DNA of 64,000 nucleotides from Pseudomonas sp. CROZ-RG-20F-R04-15 (GTDB lineage: Bacteria; Pseudomonadota; Gammaproteobacteria; Pseudomonadales; Pseudomonadaceae): the NCBI RefSeq assembly GCF_022662375.1, contig NZ_JAKNQL010000001.1:124001-188000 (forward strand), given 5' to 3'. Every line of letters starts with the position of its first letter. Positions within the stretch are counted from its first letter, which is position 1. The translations under genes were made by a program, and so were the position numbers. The notes beneath the pieces were generated by a model. That model saw only the letters and a program-made list of their open reading frames with translations. It made no database searches and was not told where the DNA came from. Positions 26,925 to 37,325 of the stretch are shown here, one piece after another.

Positions 26925-28661
26925 ATGAAGTTAGCCATTGTTACGGCTTGCCCGAACGGCATGGTCACCAGTGTGCTGTGCGCGCGTCTGCTCGATGCGG
27001 CGGCGCAGCGTCAGGGCTGGAGCACCAGCGTTGAAGTGGTTGATGCAGCGCACCCTGAGCGCGAATTGTCGGCGGCGACAATTGAAGCGGCCGAGTGGGT
27101 TTTGCTGGTCGCGACAGGCGCGGTCGACATGACGCGTTTTGTCGGTAAACGGGTTTTCCAGATTGCTCCGGCGCAGGCGTTACAGGATGTCGAGGCGGTG
27201 CTGCGTCGTGGCGCTGAAGAGGCTGAAGTTTACGTCGCCAGCGCGGCTGAACCGGTCGCTGATGCGCCGCGTGCACCGCGCATCGTCGCCATCACCGCGT
27301 GCCCGACCGGTGTTGCCCACACCTTCATGGCCGCCGAAGCCTTGCAGCAAACCGCCAAGCGTCTGGGTTATGAACTGCAGGTCGAAACCCAAGGCTCGGT
27401 GGGCGCAAAAACTCCGTTGAGCGCGGCGGCGATTGCCGAGGCAGACGTGGTATTGCTGGCGGCGGATATCGAAGTCGCCACCGAGCGTTTCGCCGGCAAG
27501 AAGATCTATCGCTGTGGCACCGGAATTGCCTTGAAACAGTCCGAAGCCACGTTGAAAAAAGCGCTGGCGGAAGGCAAGGTGGAAAGCGCTGCCAGTGACG
27601 GAAAACCTGCGACCAGGTCAGAGAAGACCGGTGTCTACAAACACCTGCTGACCGGTGTGTCTTTCATGCTGCCGATGGTGGTGGCGGGCGGTTTGATGAT
27701 CGCGCTGTCGTTCGCATTCGGCATCAATGCTTTCGAGGAGCCGGGAACGTTGCCGGCTGCGCTCAAGCAAATCGGCGATGCGGCATTCACTCTGATGGTG
27801 CCGTTGCTGGCCGGTTACATTGCCTATTCGATTGCCGATCGGCCAGGCATCGCGCCCGGCATGATCGGCGGTGTTCTGGCGAGCACATTGGGCGCGGGCT
27901 TCATCGGCGGCATCATCGCCGGTTTCCTCGCCGGTTACAGCGCCGCCGCGATCAGTCGCTGGCTGCGTCTGCCGCAATCGTTTGATGCGTTGAAGCCGAT
28001 TCTGCTCATCCCGTTGCTGGCCAGTCTGGTTGTCGGCTTGATCATGATCTATGTGGTGGGGCAGCCTGTTGCAGGCGTGCTCGCCAGCATGACCACGTTC
28101 CTCAAAGACATGGGCACCGCCAACGCCGTCCTGTTGGGCGTGGTACTCGGCGCGATGATGTGCGTTGACCTCGGTGGGCCGATCAATAAAGCGGCCTATG
28201 CGTTTTCAGTCGGCCTGATGACGTCGGCCAATGCCAGCTATGCACCGATTGCCGCCGTCATGGCTGCCGGCATGGTGCCGCCAATCGGTATGGGCATCGC
28301 CACTTTCCTCGCTCGACACAAATTCGCCCAGACTGAGCGCGAGGCGGGTAAGGCGGCGTTGGTATTGGGCATGTGCTTCATTTCCGAAGGAGCGATTCCG
28401 TTCGCTGCGAAAGATCCGCTGCGGGTGATCCCTGCGAGCATTCTCGGTGGCGCGCTGGCCGGCGCATTGTCGATGTATTTCAGCTGCAAACTGATGTCGC
28501 CGCATGGCGGTTTGTTCGTGATGGTCATTCCCAACACGATCAATCATGCGTTGCTGTATTTGCTGGCGATTGTGGCGGGGAGTTTGTTGACCGCTGTGGT
28601 CTATGCGACGGTCAAGCGCCCGGAAGCCGTCGAGCTGGCGCTGGAACCCGCCAAGGCCTGA
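26925..28661 (+). CDS. fruA: Fructose PTS permease, EIIBC
   Basis: Inner-membrane permease that imports fructose and phosphorylates it to fructose-1-phosphate. The 578-residue protein has an N-terminal degenerate EIIB-like domain (TACPNGMVTS, about residues 5-100) and a second, catalytic EIIB (ITACPTGVAHTFMAAEAL, about 124-220) whose Cys accepts the phosphate. The EIIC membrane domain (about 235-570) has TGVSFMLPMVVAGGLMIAL, DLGGPINKAAYAFS and PHGGLFVM. It is last in fruBKA, 11 bases after fruK. Confidence 0.97.
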   Translation: MKLAIVTACPNGMVTSVLCARLLDAAAQRQGWSTSVEVVDAAHPERELSAATIEAAEWVLLVATGAVDMTRFVGKRVFQIAPAQALQDVEAVLRRGAEEAEVYVASAAEPVADAPRAPRIVAITACPTGVAHTFMAAEALQQTAKRLGYELQVETQGSVGAKTPLSAAAIAEADVVLLAADIEVATERFAGKKIYRCGTGIALKQSEATLKKALAEGKVESAASDGKPATRSEKTGVYKHLLTGVSFMLPMVVAGGLMIALSFAFGINAFEEPGTLPAALKQIGDAAFTLMVPLLAGYIAYSIADRPGIAPGMIGGVLASTLGAGFIGGIIAGFLAGYSAAAISRWLRLPQSFDALKPILLIPLLASLVVGLIMIYVVGQPVAGVLASMTTFLKDMGTANAVLLGVVLGAMMCVDLGGPINKAAYAFSVGLMTSANASYAPIAAVMAAGMVPPIGMGIATFLARHKFAQTEREAGKAALVLGMCFISEGAIPFAAKDPLRVIPASILGGALAGALSMYFSCKLMSPHGGLFVMVIPNTINHALLYLLAIVAGSLLTAVVYATVKRPEAVELALEPAKA

Positions 28662-28679
28662 CTGACAACACAAATCCCC

Positions 28680-28768
28680 TGTGGGAGCGAGCCTGCTCGC
28701 GAATGCAATCTGCCAGCGACATTTATGTTGACTGGCACACCGCTTTCGCGAGCAGGCTCGCTCCCACA
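28680..28768. repeat. REPIN, GTGGGAGCGAGC type
   Basis: Inverted REP pair between fruA and the phoD-like gene; about 88 bases, same arrangement as the copies at 14353 and 20408. Confidence 0.95.
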
Positions 28769-28836
28769 ATGGTTAGTGGTGTCATGGCGAGTTCATATAG
28801 GCGTGCTTAAGTTTTCCTTTTTTCAGGGAGAACACC

Positions 28837-30378
28837 ATGAGCGATTTCAACCCCGGTCGCCGGCGTGTCATGCAAGTTGTCGGCGCAGGTTTGCTGATGC
28901 CAGGCCTGGCGCCGGCAGTGATTGCTTCGGTCAAGGACCGGCCGCAACTGACCGATGGCGTGCAGTCCGGCGATCTGCAAGGCGACCGCGCGATGATCTG
29001 GAGCCGCAGCGATCGCCCGGCGCATATGGTGGTCGAGTGGGACACCCGCAGCCAGTTTCGTCACCCGCGCCGGGTGGTCTCGGCGCTGGCCGATGCCCGC
29101 AGCGACTTCACCGCCCGCGTTGAGCTCACCGGGCTGCCTGCTGATCAGGCTATTTTCTATCGCGTGTATTTCAAGGACGCCCGCACCGGCGTTGCCAGCG
29201 AACCGTGGCTCGGCCATCTGCGCAGCGCACCGACGGCACGGCGCAATATTCGTTTCGTCTGGAGCGGCGATACCGTCGGCCAGGGCTTCGGCATCAACCC
29301 GGACATCGGCGGCATGCGCATCTACGAAGCCATGCGCCTGCGCCTGCCGGACTTCTTTATCCACAGCGGCGACACCATCTACGCCGACGGCCCGGTGCCC
29401 GCGCAGCTCACCACCGAAGGCGGGCGCATCTGGCGCAACCTCACCACCGAAGCCAAGAGCAAAGTCGCGCAGACCCTCGACGACTATCGCGGCAACTACC
29501 GCTACAATCTGATGGACGAAAACATCCGCCGCTTCAACGCCGAAGTGCCGCAAATCTGGCAGTGGGACGACCATGAAGTGGTCAACAACTGGTCGCCGGG
29601 CAAACAACTCGACGAGCGCTATCAGGAGAAAGATATCCACACCCTGGTCGGGCGCGCACGCAAGGCCTGGCTGGAATATTCACCGATGCGCCTACAGGCC
29701 GCCGACGGTGGCGGGCGGATTTATCGCAAGCTCAGTTATGGGCCGATGCTGGATGTGTTCGTGCTCGACATGCGCAGTTATCGCGGCGCCAATGACGACA
29801 ACCTTGGCGCCGCGAAACCGTTTCTCGGACGCGAGCAACTGGACTGGCTCAAGCGCGGTTTGAAGAAATCCAGAGCTCAGTGGAAGGTCATTGCCGCTGA
29901 CATGCCGATTGGTCTTGGTGTGCCGGATGGCGAGGTCAGTCCGGGTGTGGCGCGTTGGGAAGCGGTGGCCAATGGTGATCCGGGACCGGCGCAGGGGCGC
30001 GAGCTGGAAATCGCCGAATTGCTCGGTTATCTGCGTGCGCAGCAGGTGCGCAATTTCGTCTTTCTGACGGCGGATGTGCATTACTGCGCGGCGCATCACT
30101 ATCACCCGGATCGCGCGGCGTTTCAGGATTTCGAACCGTTTTGGGAGTTTGTCGCGGGGCCGCTGAATGCCGGGAGCTTTGGGCCTAATCCGCTGGATAA
30201 GACCTTTGGTCCGGAGGTGGTATTCGAGAAGGCGCCGCCGGCGCAGAACACTTCACCGTTTGCCGGATTTCAGTTTTTTGGCGAGGTGAATATTGAAGGG
30301 GGGAGCGGGGAGATGAGTGTGGTGTTGCGGGATTTGAATGGGGTTGCCGTTTTCGAGAAAAAACTCCAACCCGCTTGA
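28837..30378 (+). CDS. phoD: PhoD-family alkaline phosphatase, Tat-exported
   Basis: Predicted periplasmic or secreted phosphodiesterase/phosphomonoesterase that releases phosphate from organic esters. The N-terminus PGRRRVMQVVGAGLLMPGLA is a twin-arginine signal. Metal-site motifs: VWSGDTVGQ, HSGDTIYADGP, WDDHEVVNNW and TADVHYCAAHHYHP, the pattern of Ca/Fe-dependent PhoD enzymes. Length of 513 residues is normal. ATG at 28837 follows AGGGAG. No Pho box could be recognised upstream, where a REPIN lies. Whether expression is phosphate-controlled is unknown. Confidence 0.9.
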   Translation: MSDFNPGRRRVMQVVGAGLLMPGLAPAVIASVKDRPQLTDGVQSGDLQGDRAMIWSRSDRPAHMVVEWDTRSQFRHPRRVVSALADARSDFTARVELTGLPADQAIFYRVYFKDARTGVASEPWLGHLRSAPTARRNIRFVWSGDTVGQGFGINPDIGGMRIYEAMRLRLPDFFIHSGDTIYADGPVPAQLTTEGGRIWRNLTTEAKSKVAQTLDDYRGNYRYNLMDENIRRFNAEVPQIWQWDDHEVVNNWSPGKQLDERYQEKDIHTLVGRARKAWLEYSPMRLQAADGGGRIYRKLSYGPMLDVFVLDMRSYRGANDDNLGAAKPFLGREQLDWLKRGLKKSRAQWKVIAADMPIGLGVPDGEVSPGVARWEAVANGDPGPAQGRELEIAELLGYLRAQQVRNFVFLTADVHYCAAHHYHPDRAAFQDFEPFWEFVAGPLNAGSFGPNPLDKTFGPEVVFEKAPPAQNTSPFAGFQFFGEVNIEGGSGEMSVVLRDLNGVAVFEKKLQPA

Positions 30379-30392
30379 AGATCAGAAGCTAA

Positions 30393-30607
30393 CCCTCACC
30401 CCAGCCCTCTCCCGGAGGGAGAGGGGGCCGACCGAGGTGTCGGAAGAGGTACGTCGACCTGAAAGATCGAGTCGATTATGAGATCAGGTACAAAACCCTC
30501 TCGATTCTGGATTCGGTGAAGCACGTTCAGGTCGGCGTATTGCGTGAATCTCACTCCCCCAATCAGTCCCCTCTCCCTCCGGGAGAGGGTTAGGGTGAGG
30601 GGCTTTT
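30393..30607. repeat. Inverted CCCTCACCCC-type repeat element
   Basis: Begins CCCTCACCCCAGCCCTCTCC and ends with the inverted GGGAGAGGGTTAGGGTGAGG about 215 bases on. Each arm also has a local hairpin (CTCTCCC/GGGAGAG). The same family occurs at 37314, 45225 and 60469. It lies between the convergent phoD and piuB genes and can act as their shared terminator. Confidence 0.9.
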
Positions 30608-33176
30608 AATAGACATCACGCCGGTAGCGGCCCTGCTCAATCAACCGCTCCACTTCGGCTGCCCCGAGAATGTCGTTAAGCACCTGATCAACCCCCGAAG
30701 CCATCCCCTGCAAACTGCCACAAATGTAAATCACCGCCCCCTCCGCTAGCCACTTCTTCAACTCGTCAGCCGACTCACGCAAGCGATCCTGCACATAAAC
30801 CTTCTCCGCCTGATCCCGCGAAAACGCCAGATCCAGCCGTTCCAGATCACCATTGATCAGCCACTCTTCCAGCTCTGCGCGGCAGAGGAAATCGTGTTGA
30901 CGATTGCGCTCGCCAAACAGCAGCCACTGGCGCTGCTGGCCGTCGGCAATCCGCGCCTTGAGCAAACTACGCAGCCCGGCCAGCCCCGTGCCGTTACCCA
31001 GCAGAATCATCGGCAGCGGTTCGTTCGGCAGGTGGAAGCCACTGTTGCGCCGCACCCGCAGACTGATGCTGCCGCCCACTGGCGCATGCTCGGTGAGCCA
31101 GCCGGAACCGATGCCGAGGGTGCCGTCGGCGTGCTGCTCCTGACGCACGATCAACTCCAGCACGCCGTCGGCGGCAATCGAGGCGATCGAGTATTCGCGC
31201 ATGGCCAACGGCACCATCGCATCGACCAGTGATTGCGCATGCAAACCGACCAGATGTGCGCGGTGCTCGGGCAATTGCCGCGAGGCCAGTGCCACTTCCA
31301 GCGGCTCGTCGAGGCCGTTGATTTTCACCATGGTCTCGCCGCGAATGCCGAGGCCGTCGAGGAAATGCTCGATGGCCCACGGGCAGTTGCGCGGCAGTAT
31401 TTCGACCAGATCACCGGCCAGCCAGCTGCTGGTGTTTGGTGCGCTCAGGCCTAACAGATAAACCGGTGAACCGCTGCTGTCCGGGTTCATCAGTTCGCGG
31501 CGGGTCAGCGTCCAGTTGTCGTAGCTCGGCGCTTGCCAAGTGTCGACCGGTGCTTGGCCGGTGAGCAGGCCCAGTTGGGTCTGCCAGTGACGCAGGGCAT
31601 ACGGATCGCCGCTGTCGACTTCAACCGGCGCGAACAGGGTCTTGCCGCCGTGTTCGCTCAGCCACTGATGCAGGCGTTTGGCGAAACCACAGAAGTGCTG
31701 ATACTGACGATCACCAAGACCGAGCACCGAGTAATTCAGGCTATCGAGCGTCGCAGCCTTGCCCAGCACTTTGCGCTCGAATCCGCGCGCGCTGTCCGGA
31801 GCTTCGCCGTCGCCGAAGGTGCTCACGACAAACAATGCATTGTTCGAATCACGCAGATCCTGCTCGCTGACATTCGCCAGCGGCTGGACCTTCACCGGCA
31901 ACCCGGCGGCCTGCAATTGCCCGGCGGTCTGCCACGCTAGTTGTTCGGCAAAACCACTCTGGCTGGCGAAGCCGATCAGCCACGCCGAGGCATTGCCAGT
32001 CGGTTGTTCGAGGCCTTTTCGCGCGTCCTTGATCTGCTTTTTCTTGCGGCGGCGGTCGAGGTACAGCAGCCAGCCAGTGATGAAGAACAGCGGCATGCAC
32101 ACTGCCGCGAGGGTCATGATGATCCGCCCGACCAGGCCGAAATAGCTGCCGACGTGCAGCGCATAAATGCTGGTCAGCAGTTGCGCCTTGAAGCTCTTGT
32201 CGGCGTAACGGTCAACGCGTTTGACCACGCCGGTGGCCGGGTCGAGAGTGATCTGGTTCAGTGCGCGATCATGCGGCGAGCTGTCGAGCAGGTAGAACAC
32301 GGTCGCCGGTTGGCCAGCGACGGCCGGCATGCGGATGTTGTACGCGGCCAGACCCGGGCCGGCAGCGCTGTAGATGCTGCTCCACATCGCCGCGTAATCG
32401 GCTGTCGGCGCAGGGCCTTCCGGTGCCGGGCCACGACCGCCGCGCACGCGTTCGTTTTGCGGGGCATCGGAGAGCAATTTGGTCAGGCCTTTGTTGTACC
32501 ACTCGTACGACCACGACAACCCGGTCAGTGCCAGCAGCAGATAGACCAGCAAGCACCATGTACCGGCTACCGAATGCAGGTCCCAGTTGAAGGCGCGGCC
32601 GTTTTTCTTCCAGTCCAGCGTCAGCCACACGCGCCAGCTGTTCCACTGACGCGGCCAGCGCAGGTACAAACCGGAGAGGCAGAAAAACAGCAGGATCAGC
32701 GTACAGGCGCCAGTGATGTTGCGCCCGGTATCGCCCATGGCGAGGAAGCGGTGCAGTTGCAGCATCAGGCCGAAGAAATCCTGGCCGACGGCATCGCCCA
32801 TGAACTCAGCGGTGTACGGATCGAAGTAACGCATCTCGCCGCGCCGTTCACCTTTGGGCGGCGTGAAGAACACTTTCGCGGCGTTGCCGCTGTCGGTTTC
32901 GACCCAGAGCATCGAAACCTTTTTGCCGGACGTGGCTTCGATGCGCTCGACCAGTTCCACGGGCGGCAGCACACCGGCCACCTGCTTTTCTACTTGCAGG
33001 ACGGACGGATTCAGCGCCCGCAGGATCTCGTCCTGAAACGAATAGGCCGCACCGGTGATGCCCATCAACGCCAGCACCAGGCCTGCGGTGATGCCAAAAA
33101 ACCAGTGCAACTGGAACAGGGTTTTCTTCAACACGTCACTCGCCGTCCGTTCGAAAATTGTCTTCACGGCGCGCAT
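30606..33176 (-). CDS. piuB: PepSY membrane / flavodoxin / NADPH reductase fusion, PiuB-like siderophore-iron reductase
   Basis: Probably reduces ferric siderophore-iron in the periplasm using cytoplasmic NADPH. The N-terminal third is a PepSY-associated membrane domain (first helix [21 protein letters not shown]; several later helices, ending near [33 protein letters not shown]). It is followed by a flavodoxin domain ([38 protein letters not shown]) and an FAD/NADPH domain of sulfite-reductase type ([40 protein letters not shown]). ATG at 33176 is used; ATG 33230 and GTG 33134 are alternatives, the latter giving the cleanest membrane start. It lies downstream of piuA, separated by a REPIN, matching PA4513-PA4514. 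Confidence 0.85.
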   Translation of the reverse strand: MRAVKTIFERTASDVLKKTLFQLHWFFGITAGLVLALMGITGAAYSFQDEILRALNPSVLQVEKQVAGVLPPVELVERIEATSGKKVSMLWVETDSGNAAKVFFTPPKGERRGEMRYFDPYTAEFMGDAVGQDFFGLMLQLHRFLAMGDTGRNITGACTLILLFFCLSGLYLRWPRQWNSWRVWLTLDWKKNGRAFNWDLHSVAGTWCLLVYLLLALTGLSWSYEWYNKGLTKLLSDAPQNERVRGGRGPAPEGPAPTADYAAMWSSIYSAAGPGLAAYNIRMPAVAGQPATVFYLLDSSPHDRALNQITLDPATGVVKRVDRYADKSFKAQLLTSIYALHVGSYFGLVGRIIMTLAAVCMPLFFITGWLLYLDRRRKKKQIKDARKGLEQPTGNASAWLIGFASQSGFAEQLAWQTAGQLQAAGLPVKVQPLANVSEQDLRDSNNALFVVSTFGDGEAPDSARGFERKVLGKAATLDSLNYSVLGLGDRQYQHFCGFAKRLHQWLSEHGGKTLFAPVEVDSGDPYALRHWQTQLGLLTGQAPVDTWQAPSYDNWTLTRRELMNPDSSGSPVYLLGLSAPNTSSWLAGDLVEILPRNCPWAIEHFLDGLGIRGETMVKINGLDEPLEVALASRQLPEHRAHLVGLHAQSLVDAMVPLAMREYSIASIAADGVLELIVRQEQHADGTLGIGSGWLTEHAPVGGSISLRVRRNSGFHLPNEPLPMILLGNGTGLAGLRSLLKARIADGQQRQWLLFGERNRQHDFLCRAELEEWLINGDLERLDLAFSRDQAEKVYVQDRLRESADELKKWLAEGAVIYICGSLQGMASGVDQVLNDILGAAEVERLIEQGRYRRDVY

Positions 33177-33266
33177 TATGCCGTGGGTTATCGAGAAGCG
33201 TTCTTTATTACGCACAAAAGCCCCGTTCAATTGAATGAACGGGGCCGAGCCTTGCGGCGCATTCCT

Positions 33267-33355
33267 TGTGGGAGCGAGCCTGCTCGCGAAGGCGTCGTGT
33301 CAGTCAGCATCGACTTCACTGAGCCACCGCTTTCGCGAGCAGGCTCGCTCCCACA
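33267..33355. repeat. REPIN, GTGGGAGCGAGC type
   Basis: Inverted REP pair in the gap between piuA and piuB. It starts 14 bases before the piuA stop codon on the + strand, so it lies in the intercistronic mRNA if the two are cotranscribed. Confidence 0.95.
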
Positions 33356-33369
33356 GGTTTCCACATCGG

Positions 33370-35688
33370 TCAGAAGTGGAAGTTGGTGCTCAACAGTGCC
33401 GTACGGCCCGCCGCCTGGTTGGCGAAGTGGGTCGAGAAGGCTTTGTCGTAGTAGGTTTCGTTGGTCAGGTTCTGCACGTTGAGTTGCAGGTCGACGTTCT
33501 TGGTCAGCTTGTACGCGGCCATCGCGTCGTAACGAACATACGAGTCAACCATGGTGGTGTTGGCCACGCTGCCGTACACGTCGTCGACGTAGAACGCGCC
33601 GCCACCGATGGTTAGCTTCGGCGTGACCTGGTAAGTGGTCCACAGGCTGGCGCTGTTCTTCGGCGTGTTAGGCAATTCGTTGCCATCGTTGGCCTTGCCC
33701 AGCGGGCCGCCGTCGACTTGTTCGCTGTCCATGAAGGCGTAACCGGCGAACACTTGCCACTTGTCGGTGATCTTGCCGCTGGCCGACAGTTCGATACCTT
33801 GCACACGGGTCTTGCCGGCGTTTTCGTACGAGGTGGTGTCGACTTGCACACGCGCGTTTTCTTTCTCGGTGCGGAAGATATCCGCAGTCAGCGACAGGCG
33901 ATCGTTGAGCAGATCCCACTTGGTGCCGATTTCGTAGTTCTTGGTGGTTTCCGGTTCCAGGTCGCTGCTCAGCAAGTTGCCGCTACGATCCGGGGTGCCG
34001 CCCAACGGGTTGCCTTCCTGACCTTCGCCCAGGGTGTTGCCCGGTGGCGTGGCCGAGGTGGCGTAGGAGGCGTAGATGCTGCCGTTTTCCGCTGGCTTGT
34101 AGACGACGCCGAACTGACCGGTGACGAACTCGCTGGTGTCATCGCCTTTGGACGTGGTGGCGCCGGCGGCGGTGTAGCTCTTGTAGTCGGTATCGAAGTG
34201 GTCGTAACGCAGGCCCATGTTCACCAGCCATTGCTCGTTCAACTCCAGGGTGTCGAACACGTACAGCGCGTAAGTGTTGGCCTGGGTGTTGGTGCCGGCG
34301 TAGTTGCGCGAGATTGCGCCGTTCCACGGATCGTTCGGGTTCGGGTTCGACAGCGAGGTGCAGTTGTAGCCGCTCGACGCGCCGATCATCGATGGGGTGC
34401 AGTTGGTGCTGGAATTGCCCGGCGAACCTGGCGTGGTGTCGACGTTGACGTTGTACGAGGATTTCTGGCTTTCCTCACGGGTGTATTCAACGCCAGTGGA
34501 GAAGCTGTTCTTGAAGCCAGCAACATAGAAGTTGCCGAACAGGTCCGTCTGGTTTGTGGTGGTCTCGGTGTTGCTCACCCGAGTATTGGCACGACGCCAG
34601 ACGGTGCCGTTGTTGACGTTGCCCTTGCTGTCGTCCGGCTGGGTGAGGATGTAATCCTGCATGCTGGTGCCGTGACGCAGGGTATTCTTGATCGTCAGCG
34701 AGTCGCTCAGGTCATGCTCGATGGCGAAGGTCGCGGTGTCAGTGCGACCCTTGCGGAAGTCGCGATCCAGGCCGTAGAAATTGCTGTGGTCACCGCCAGC
34801 GTAAGGCTTGTCCGGATTGGACTTGGTGCGTGCAGCGGAGCCGCCGGCCGGAATGGTGTACGGCACGCCCGAATCCGGGGTGTCGTTGCTTTCGAGATGG
34901 TAGTAGTCGAGGTTGACGCGGGTATCGGTGCCCAGACCAAACGCCAGGGATGGGGCGATACCCCAACGGTCGTAATCGACCTTGTCGCGACCGGCGACGT
35001 TGCTCTCGTGGCTCATCAGGTTCAGACGGCCGGCAGCGGTGTCGCTGAACTGGTAGTTGCCGTCGAGGGTGTAGCGTTGGGTCTGGTCGGAGCCCCAGGT
35101 GAAACCACCGTCGAACGAGTTGCCCAAGTGGGCTTTCTTGCTCACCAGGTTGATGCTGCCGCCTGCTGCGCCACGACCACCGATAGCGGAGTTCGGGCCC
35201 TTGCTGACTTCAATGTTTTCCACAGCGAAGATCTCGCGGCTCTGCGAACCGGTGTCGCGCACGCCGTCGAGGTAGGTGTCGCCCTGCGCGTCGAAGCCGC
35301 GAATGAACGGACGATCGCCCTGTGGGTTGCCGCCTTCACCGGCGCCGAAGGTAATGCCCGGCACGGTGCGCAGCGCGTCCTGCATGTTCAGGGCGCCAGT
35401 GTCTTTGAGCACTTGTTGCGGAATAACGGTGACCGAGCGTGGCGTGTCGACCAGCGGCGCGGTGTACTTGGGCGAGGAGGCTTTTTCGACCTGGTAGGAC
35501 GTCGGGTCCTGTGCTTCGCCGGTGATGGCGGTGGCGTCCAGGGCGATGGCATTGCCGGAGGCTTTGCTGTCGGTTTTTTCGGCAGCGAAGACCATGTGAC
35601 CAGCGGAGCCGGCGGTAATTGCCACACCAATTGCAGAGGCGAGCAAACGTGGTGAACTGACCGGTAATTGTGCGTATTGACGTGCCAT
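33370..35688 (-). CDS. piuA: TonB-dependent siderophore receptor, PiuA/Fiu type
   Basis: Outer-membrane beta-barrel that imports ferric catecholate-type siderophores with energy from TonB; in P. aeruginosa PiuA is also the entry route for siderophore-linked beta-lactams. ATG at 35688 (MARQYAQLPVSS) has AGGGGA upstream; the 21 codons before are not needed. The 772-residue protein has a signal sequence with cleavage near HMVFAA, the plug domain (DTPRSVTVIPQQVLKDTGALNMQDALRTVPGI; FIRGFDAQGDTYLDGVRDTG), and a barrel ending in the terminal Phe (TALLSTNFHF). Context with piuB and piuC and the Fur-like site upstream support iron control. Confidence 0.93.
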   Translation of the reverse strand: MARQYAQLPVSSPRLLASAIGVAITAGSAGHMVFAAEKTDSKASGNAIALDATAITGEAQDPTSYQVEKASSPKYTAPLVDTPRSVTVIPQQVLKDTGALNMQDALRTVPGITFGAGEGGNPQGDRPFIRGFDAQGDTYLDGVRDTGSQSREIFAVENIEVSKGPNSAIGGRGAAGGSINLVSKKAHLGNSFDGGFTWGSDQTQRYTLDGNYQFSDTAAGRLNLMSHESNVAGRDKVDYDRWGIAPSLAFGLGTDTRVNLDYYHLESNDTPDSGVPYTIPAGGSAARTKSNPDKPYAGGDHSNFYGLDRDFRKGRTDTATFAIEHDLSDSLTIKNTLRHGTSMQDYILTQPDDSKGNVNNGTVWRRANTRVSNTETTTNQTDLFGNFYVAGFKNSFSTGVEYTREESQKSSYNVNVDTTPGSPGNSSTNCTPSMIGASSGYNCTSLSNPNPNDPWNGAISRNYAGTNTQANTYALYVFDTLELNEQWLVNMGLRYDHFDTDYKSYTAAGATTSKGDDTSEFVTGQFGVVYKPAENGSIYASYATSATPPGNTLGEGQEGNPLGGTPDRSGNLLSSDLEPETTKNYEIGTKWDLLNDRLSLTADIFRTEKENARVQVDTTSYENAGKTRVQGIELSASGKITDKWQVFAGYAFMDSEQVDGGPLGKANDGNELPNTPKNSASLWTTYQVTPKLTIGGGAFYVDDVYGSVANTTMVDSYVRYDAMAAYKLTKNVDLQLNVQNLTNETYYDKAFSTHFANQAAGRTALLSTNFHF

Positions 35689-35753
35689 TTTTATTCCCCT
35701 CCCCAAGGATTTGAGGCGGCGGAATATAGGGTAAACAGGTATTCGTATCAATT

Positions 35754-35772
35754 GCGAAACATTGTTATTCGC
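35754..35772. promoter_or_regulatory. Fur-box-like site between piuA and piuC
   Basis: GCGAAACATTGTTATTCGC is an imperfect palindrome matching about 11 of 19 positions of the classical Fur box. It lies 66 bases upstream of piuA and 124 upstream of the divergent piuC, in an AT-rich stretch. It is suitably placed to repress both when iron is plentiful. Confidence 0.55.
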
Positions 35773-35895
35773 ACTGAATTTACATTCTTTACAATTTAAC
35801 CTTACGGTTTTTGCCAGTTCATTCGTCCCTCGGGTTTTACACGGCCAATAAGAATCAATACCATTGCCGCCTCTTTGCCATCAGGTGACATCGCC

Positions 35896-36576
35896 ATGCT
35901 GCTGCACATCCCCGCACTGTTCGCGAAAGAAGAATTGCAGCGCATTCGCCAGGCGCTGGAGCAGGCTGACTGGGCCGATGGCAAGATCACCGCAGGCTTT
36001 CAATCCGCCAAGGCCAAGCACAATCTGCAACTGCCTGAAGGCCATCCGCTGGCCAAGGAGATCGGTGCAGCGATGCTTGAACGGCTGTGGAAAAATCCGC
36101 TGTTCATGTCCGCTGCACTGCCGCACAAAGTCTTCCCGCCATTAGTGAACTGTTACACGGCCGGTGGCAGCTTCGATTTCCACATCGACAACGCCGTGCG
36201 CCAGCCCAAGGGCAGCATCGAGCGGGTGCGCACTGATCTGTCGGCCACGTTGTTTTTCAGCGAGCCTGCGGATTACGACGGCGGCGAGTTGGAAATCCAG
36301 GACACCTACGGCACTCAACAGGTGAAGCTGCCGGCCGGCGACATGGTCTTGTACCCCGGCACCAGCCTGCACAAGGTCAACGCGGTTACGCGGGGTGCGC
36401 GTTATGCGTCGTTCTTCTGGACGCAAAGCCTGGTGCGCGAAGACAGCCAGCGCGCGCTGCTGTTCGAGATGGACGGCGCGATCCAGCAGCTCACCCAGGA
36501 GATGCCTGATCATCCTTCGCTGATCCGTCTCACCGGTACGTATCACAACCTGTTGCGGCGCTGGGTCGAGGTATGA
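35896..36576 (+). CDS. piuC: Fe(II)/2-oxoglutarate dioxygenase PiuC (PKHD-type hydroxylase)
   Basis: Cytoplasmic non-haem iron dioxygenase linked to siderophore uptake; its substrate is not known with certainty. The 226-residue length is exact for the family. The iron ligands are H96 and D98 (FDFHIDNAV) and H159 (GTSLHKV), with the 2-oxoglutarate-binding Arg in [11 protein letters not shown] (R169). ATG at 35896 ([14 protein letters not shown]) matches the family N-terminus; a frame start 21 bases upstream is less likely. It overlaps the next gene by four bases and is divergent from piuA. Confidence 0.94.
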   Translation: MLLHIPALFAKEELQRIRQALEQADWADGKITAGFQSAKAKHNLQLPEGHPLAKEIGAAMLERLWKNPLFMSAALPHKVFPPLVNCYTAGGSFDFHIDNAVRQPKGSIERVRTDLSATLFFSEPADYDGGELEIQDTYGTQQVKLPAGDMVLYPGTSLHKVNAVTRGARYASFFWTQSLVREDSQRALLFEMDGAIQQLTQEMPDHPSLIRLTGTYHNLLRRWVEV

Positions 36577-37325
36577 GTTTCCAGCTGCGTCGGGAAGAAG
36601 TCCTCGACGGCGAACAACTTAGCGCCATGCTCGCCGAAAGCCCGGCACGCGCGGCGCAGGCAATTTTGCTCGCGGCGGGTGAGGGCGAGGTTGAAGCGCA
36701 GGCCTTGCTTGGGCAGATTCTGCTCGACGGCCAGGGGATCGCGCAGGATCAAGCGCTGGCACTGCGTTGGTTCGGTATCGCCGCCGGGCAAGGTCATCTG
36801 ATGGCGCGCAACATGCTTGGTCGCTGCCACGAGCACGGCTGGGGTTGTTCGGCAGATGCGGCAATTGCTGCGCAGCATTATCGGATTGCGGCGGAGGCCG
36901 GACAGGACTGGGCGATGTACAACTTTGCCAACCTGCTGGCGACCGGGCGCGGGGTGGCGGTGGATCATCTGCAGGCGTTGACGCTGTATCAGCGCGCGGC
37001 TGAATTGGGTCATGCGAAATCGATGAATCTGTTGGGGCGGTATCTGGAGGAAGGGCAGGTGTGCCCGCCGGATCCGGTTGCGGCGCGTGAGTGGTATCGG
37101 CGCTCGGCGGAGGGTGGGGATTTTCGTGGGCAGTTCAGTTTCGCTGCGGTGTTGGCGGATGAGGGGCGGATTGATCAGGCGGTCGATTGGCTTGAGAAAG
37201 CTTTGGCCGGCGGCAATCTGAATTTTCTGCGGGTGGCGAGTCAGGCGTTGGTGAGTGCCGTTGACCCGAGGATTCAGGCGTTGGCTGGGCGGTATGCGCT
37301 TCGGTGCCAAGAGCCCTCACCCTAA
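36573..37325 (+). CDS. Sel1-repeat (tetratricopeptide-like) protein
   Basis: A 250-residue protein without signal peptide, built from about five Sel1-like repeats of 36 residues ([90 protein letters not shown]). Such repeats mediate protein contacts. The start overlaps the piuC stop (ATGA), so it is translationally coupled to the dioxygenase and may partner with it; PA4516 holds the same place. The last three codons and the TAA stop are supplied by the CCCTCACCCTAA repeat that follows. Confidence 0.9.
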   Translation: MSFQLRREEVLDGEQLSAMLAESPARAAQAILLAAGEGEVEAQALLGQILLDGQGIAQDQALALRWFGIAAGQGHLMARNMLGRCHEHGWGCSADAAIAAQHYRIAAEAGQDWAMYNFANLLATGRGVAVDHLQALTLYQRAAELGHAKSMNLLGRYLEEGQVCPPDPVAAREWYRRSAEGGDFRGQFSFAAVLADEGRIDQAVDWLEKALAGGNLNFLRVASQALVSAVDPRIQALAGRYALRCQEPSP

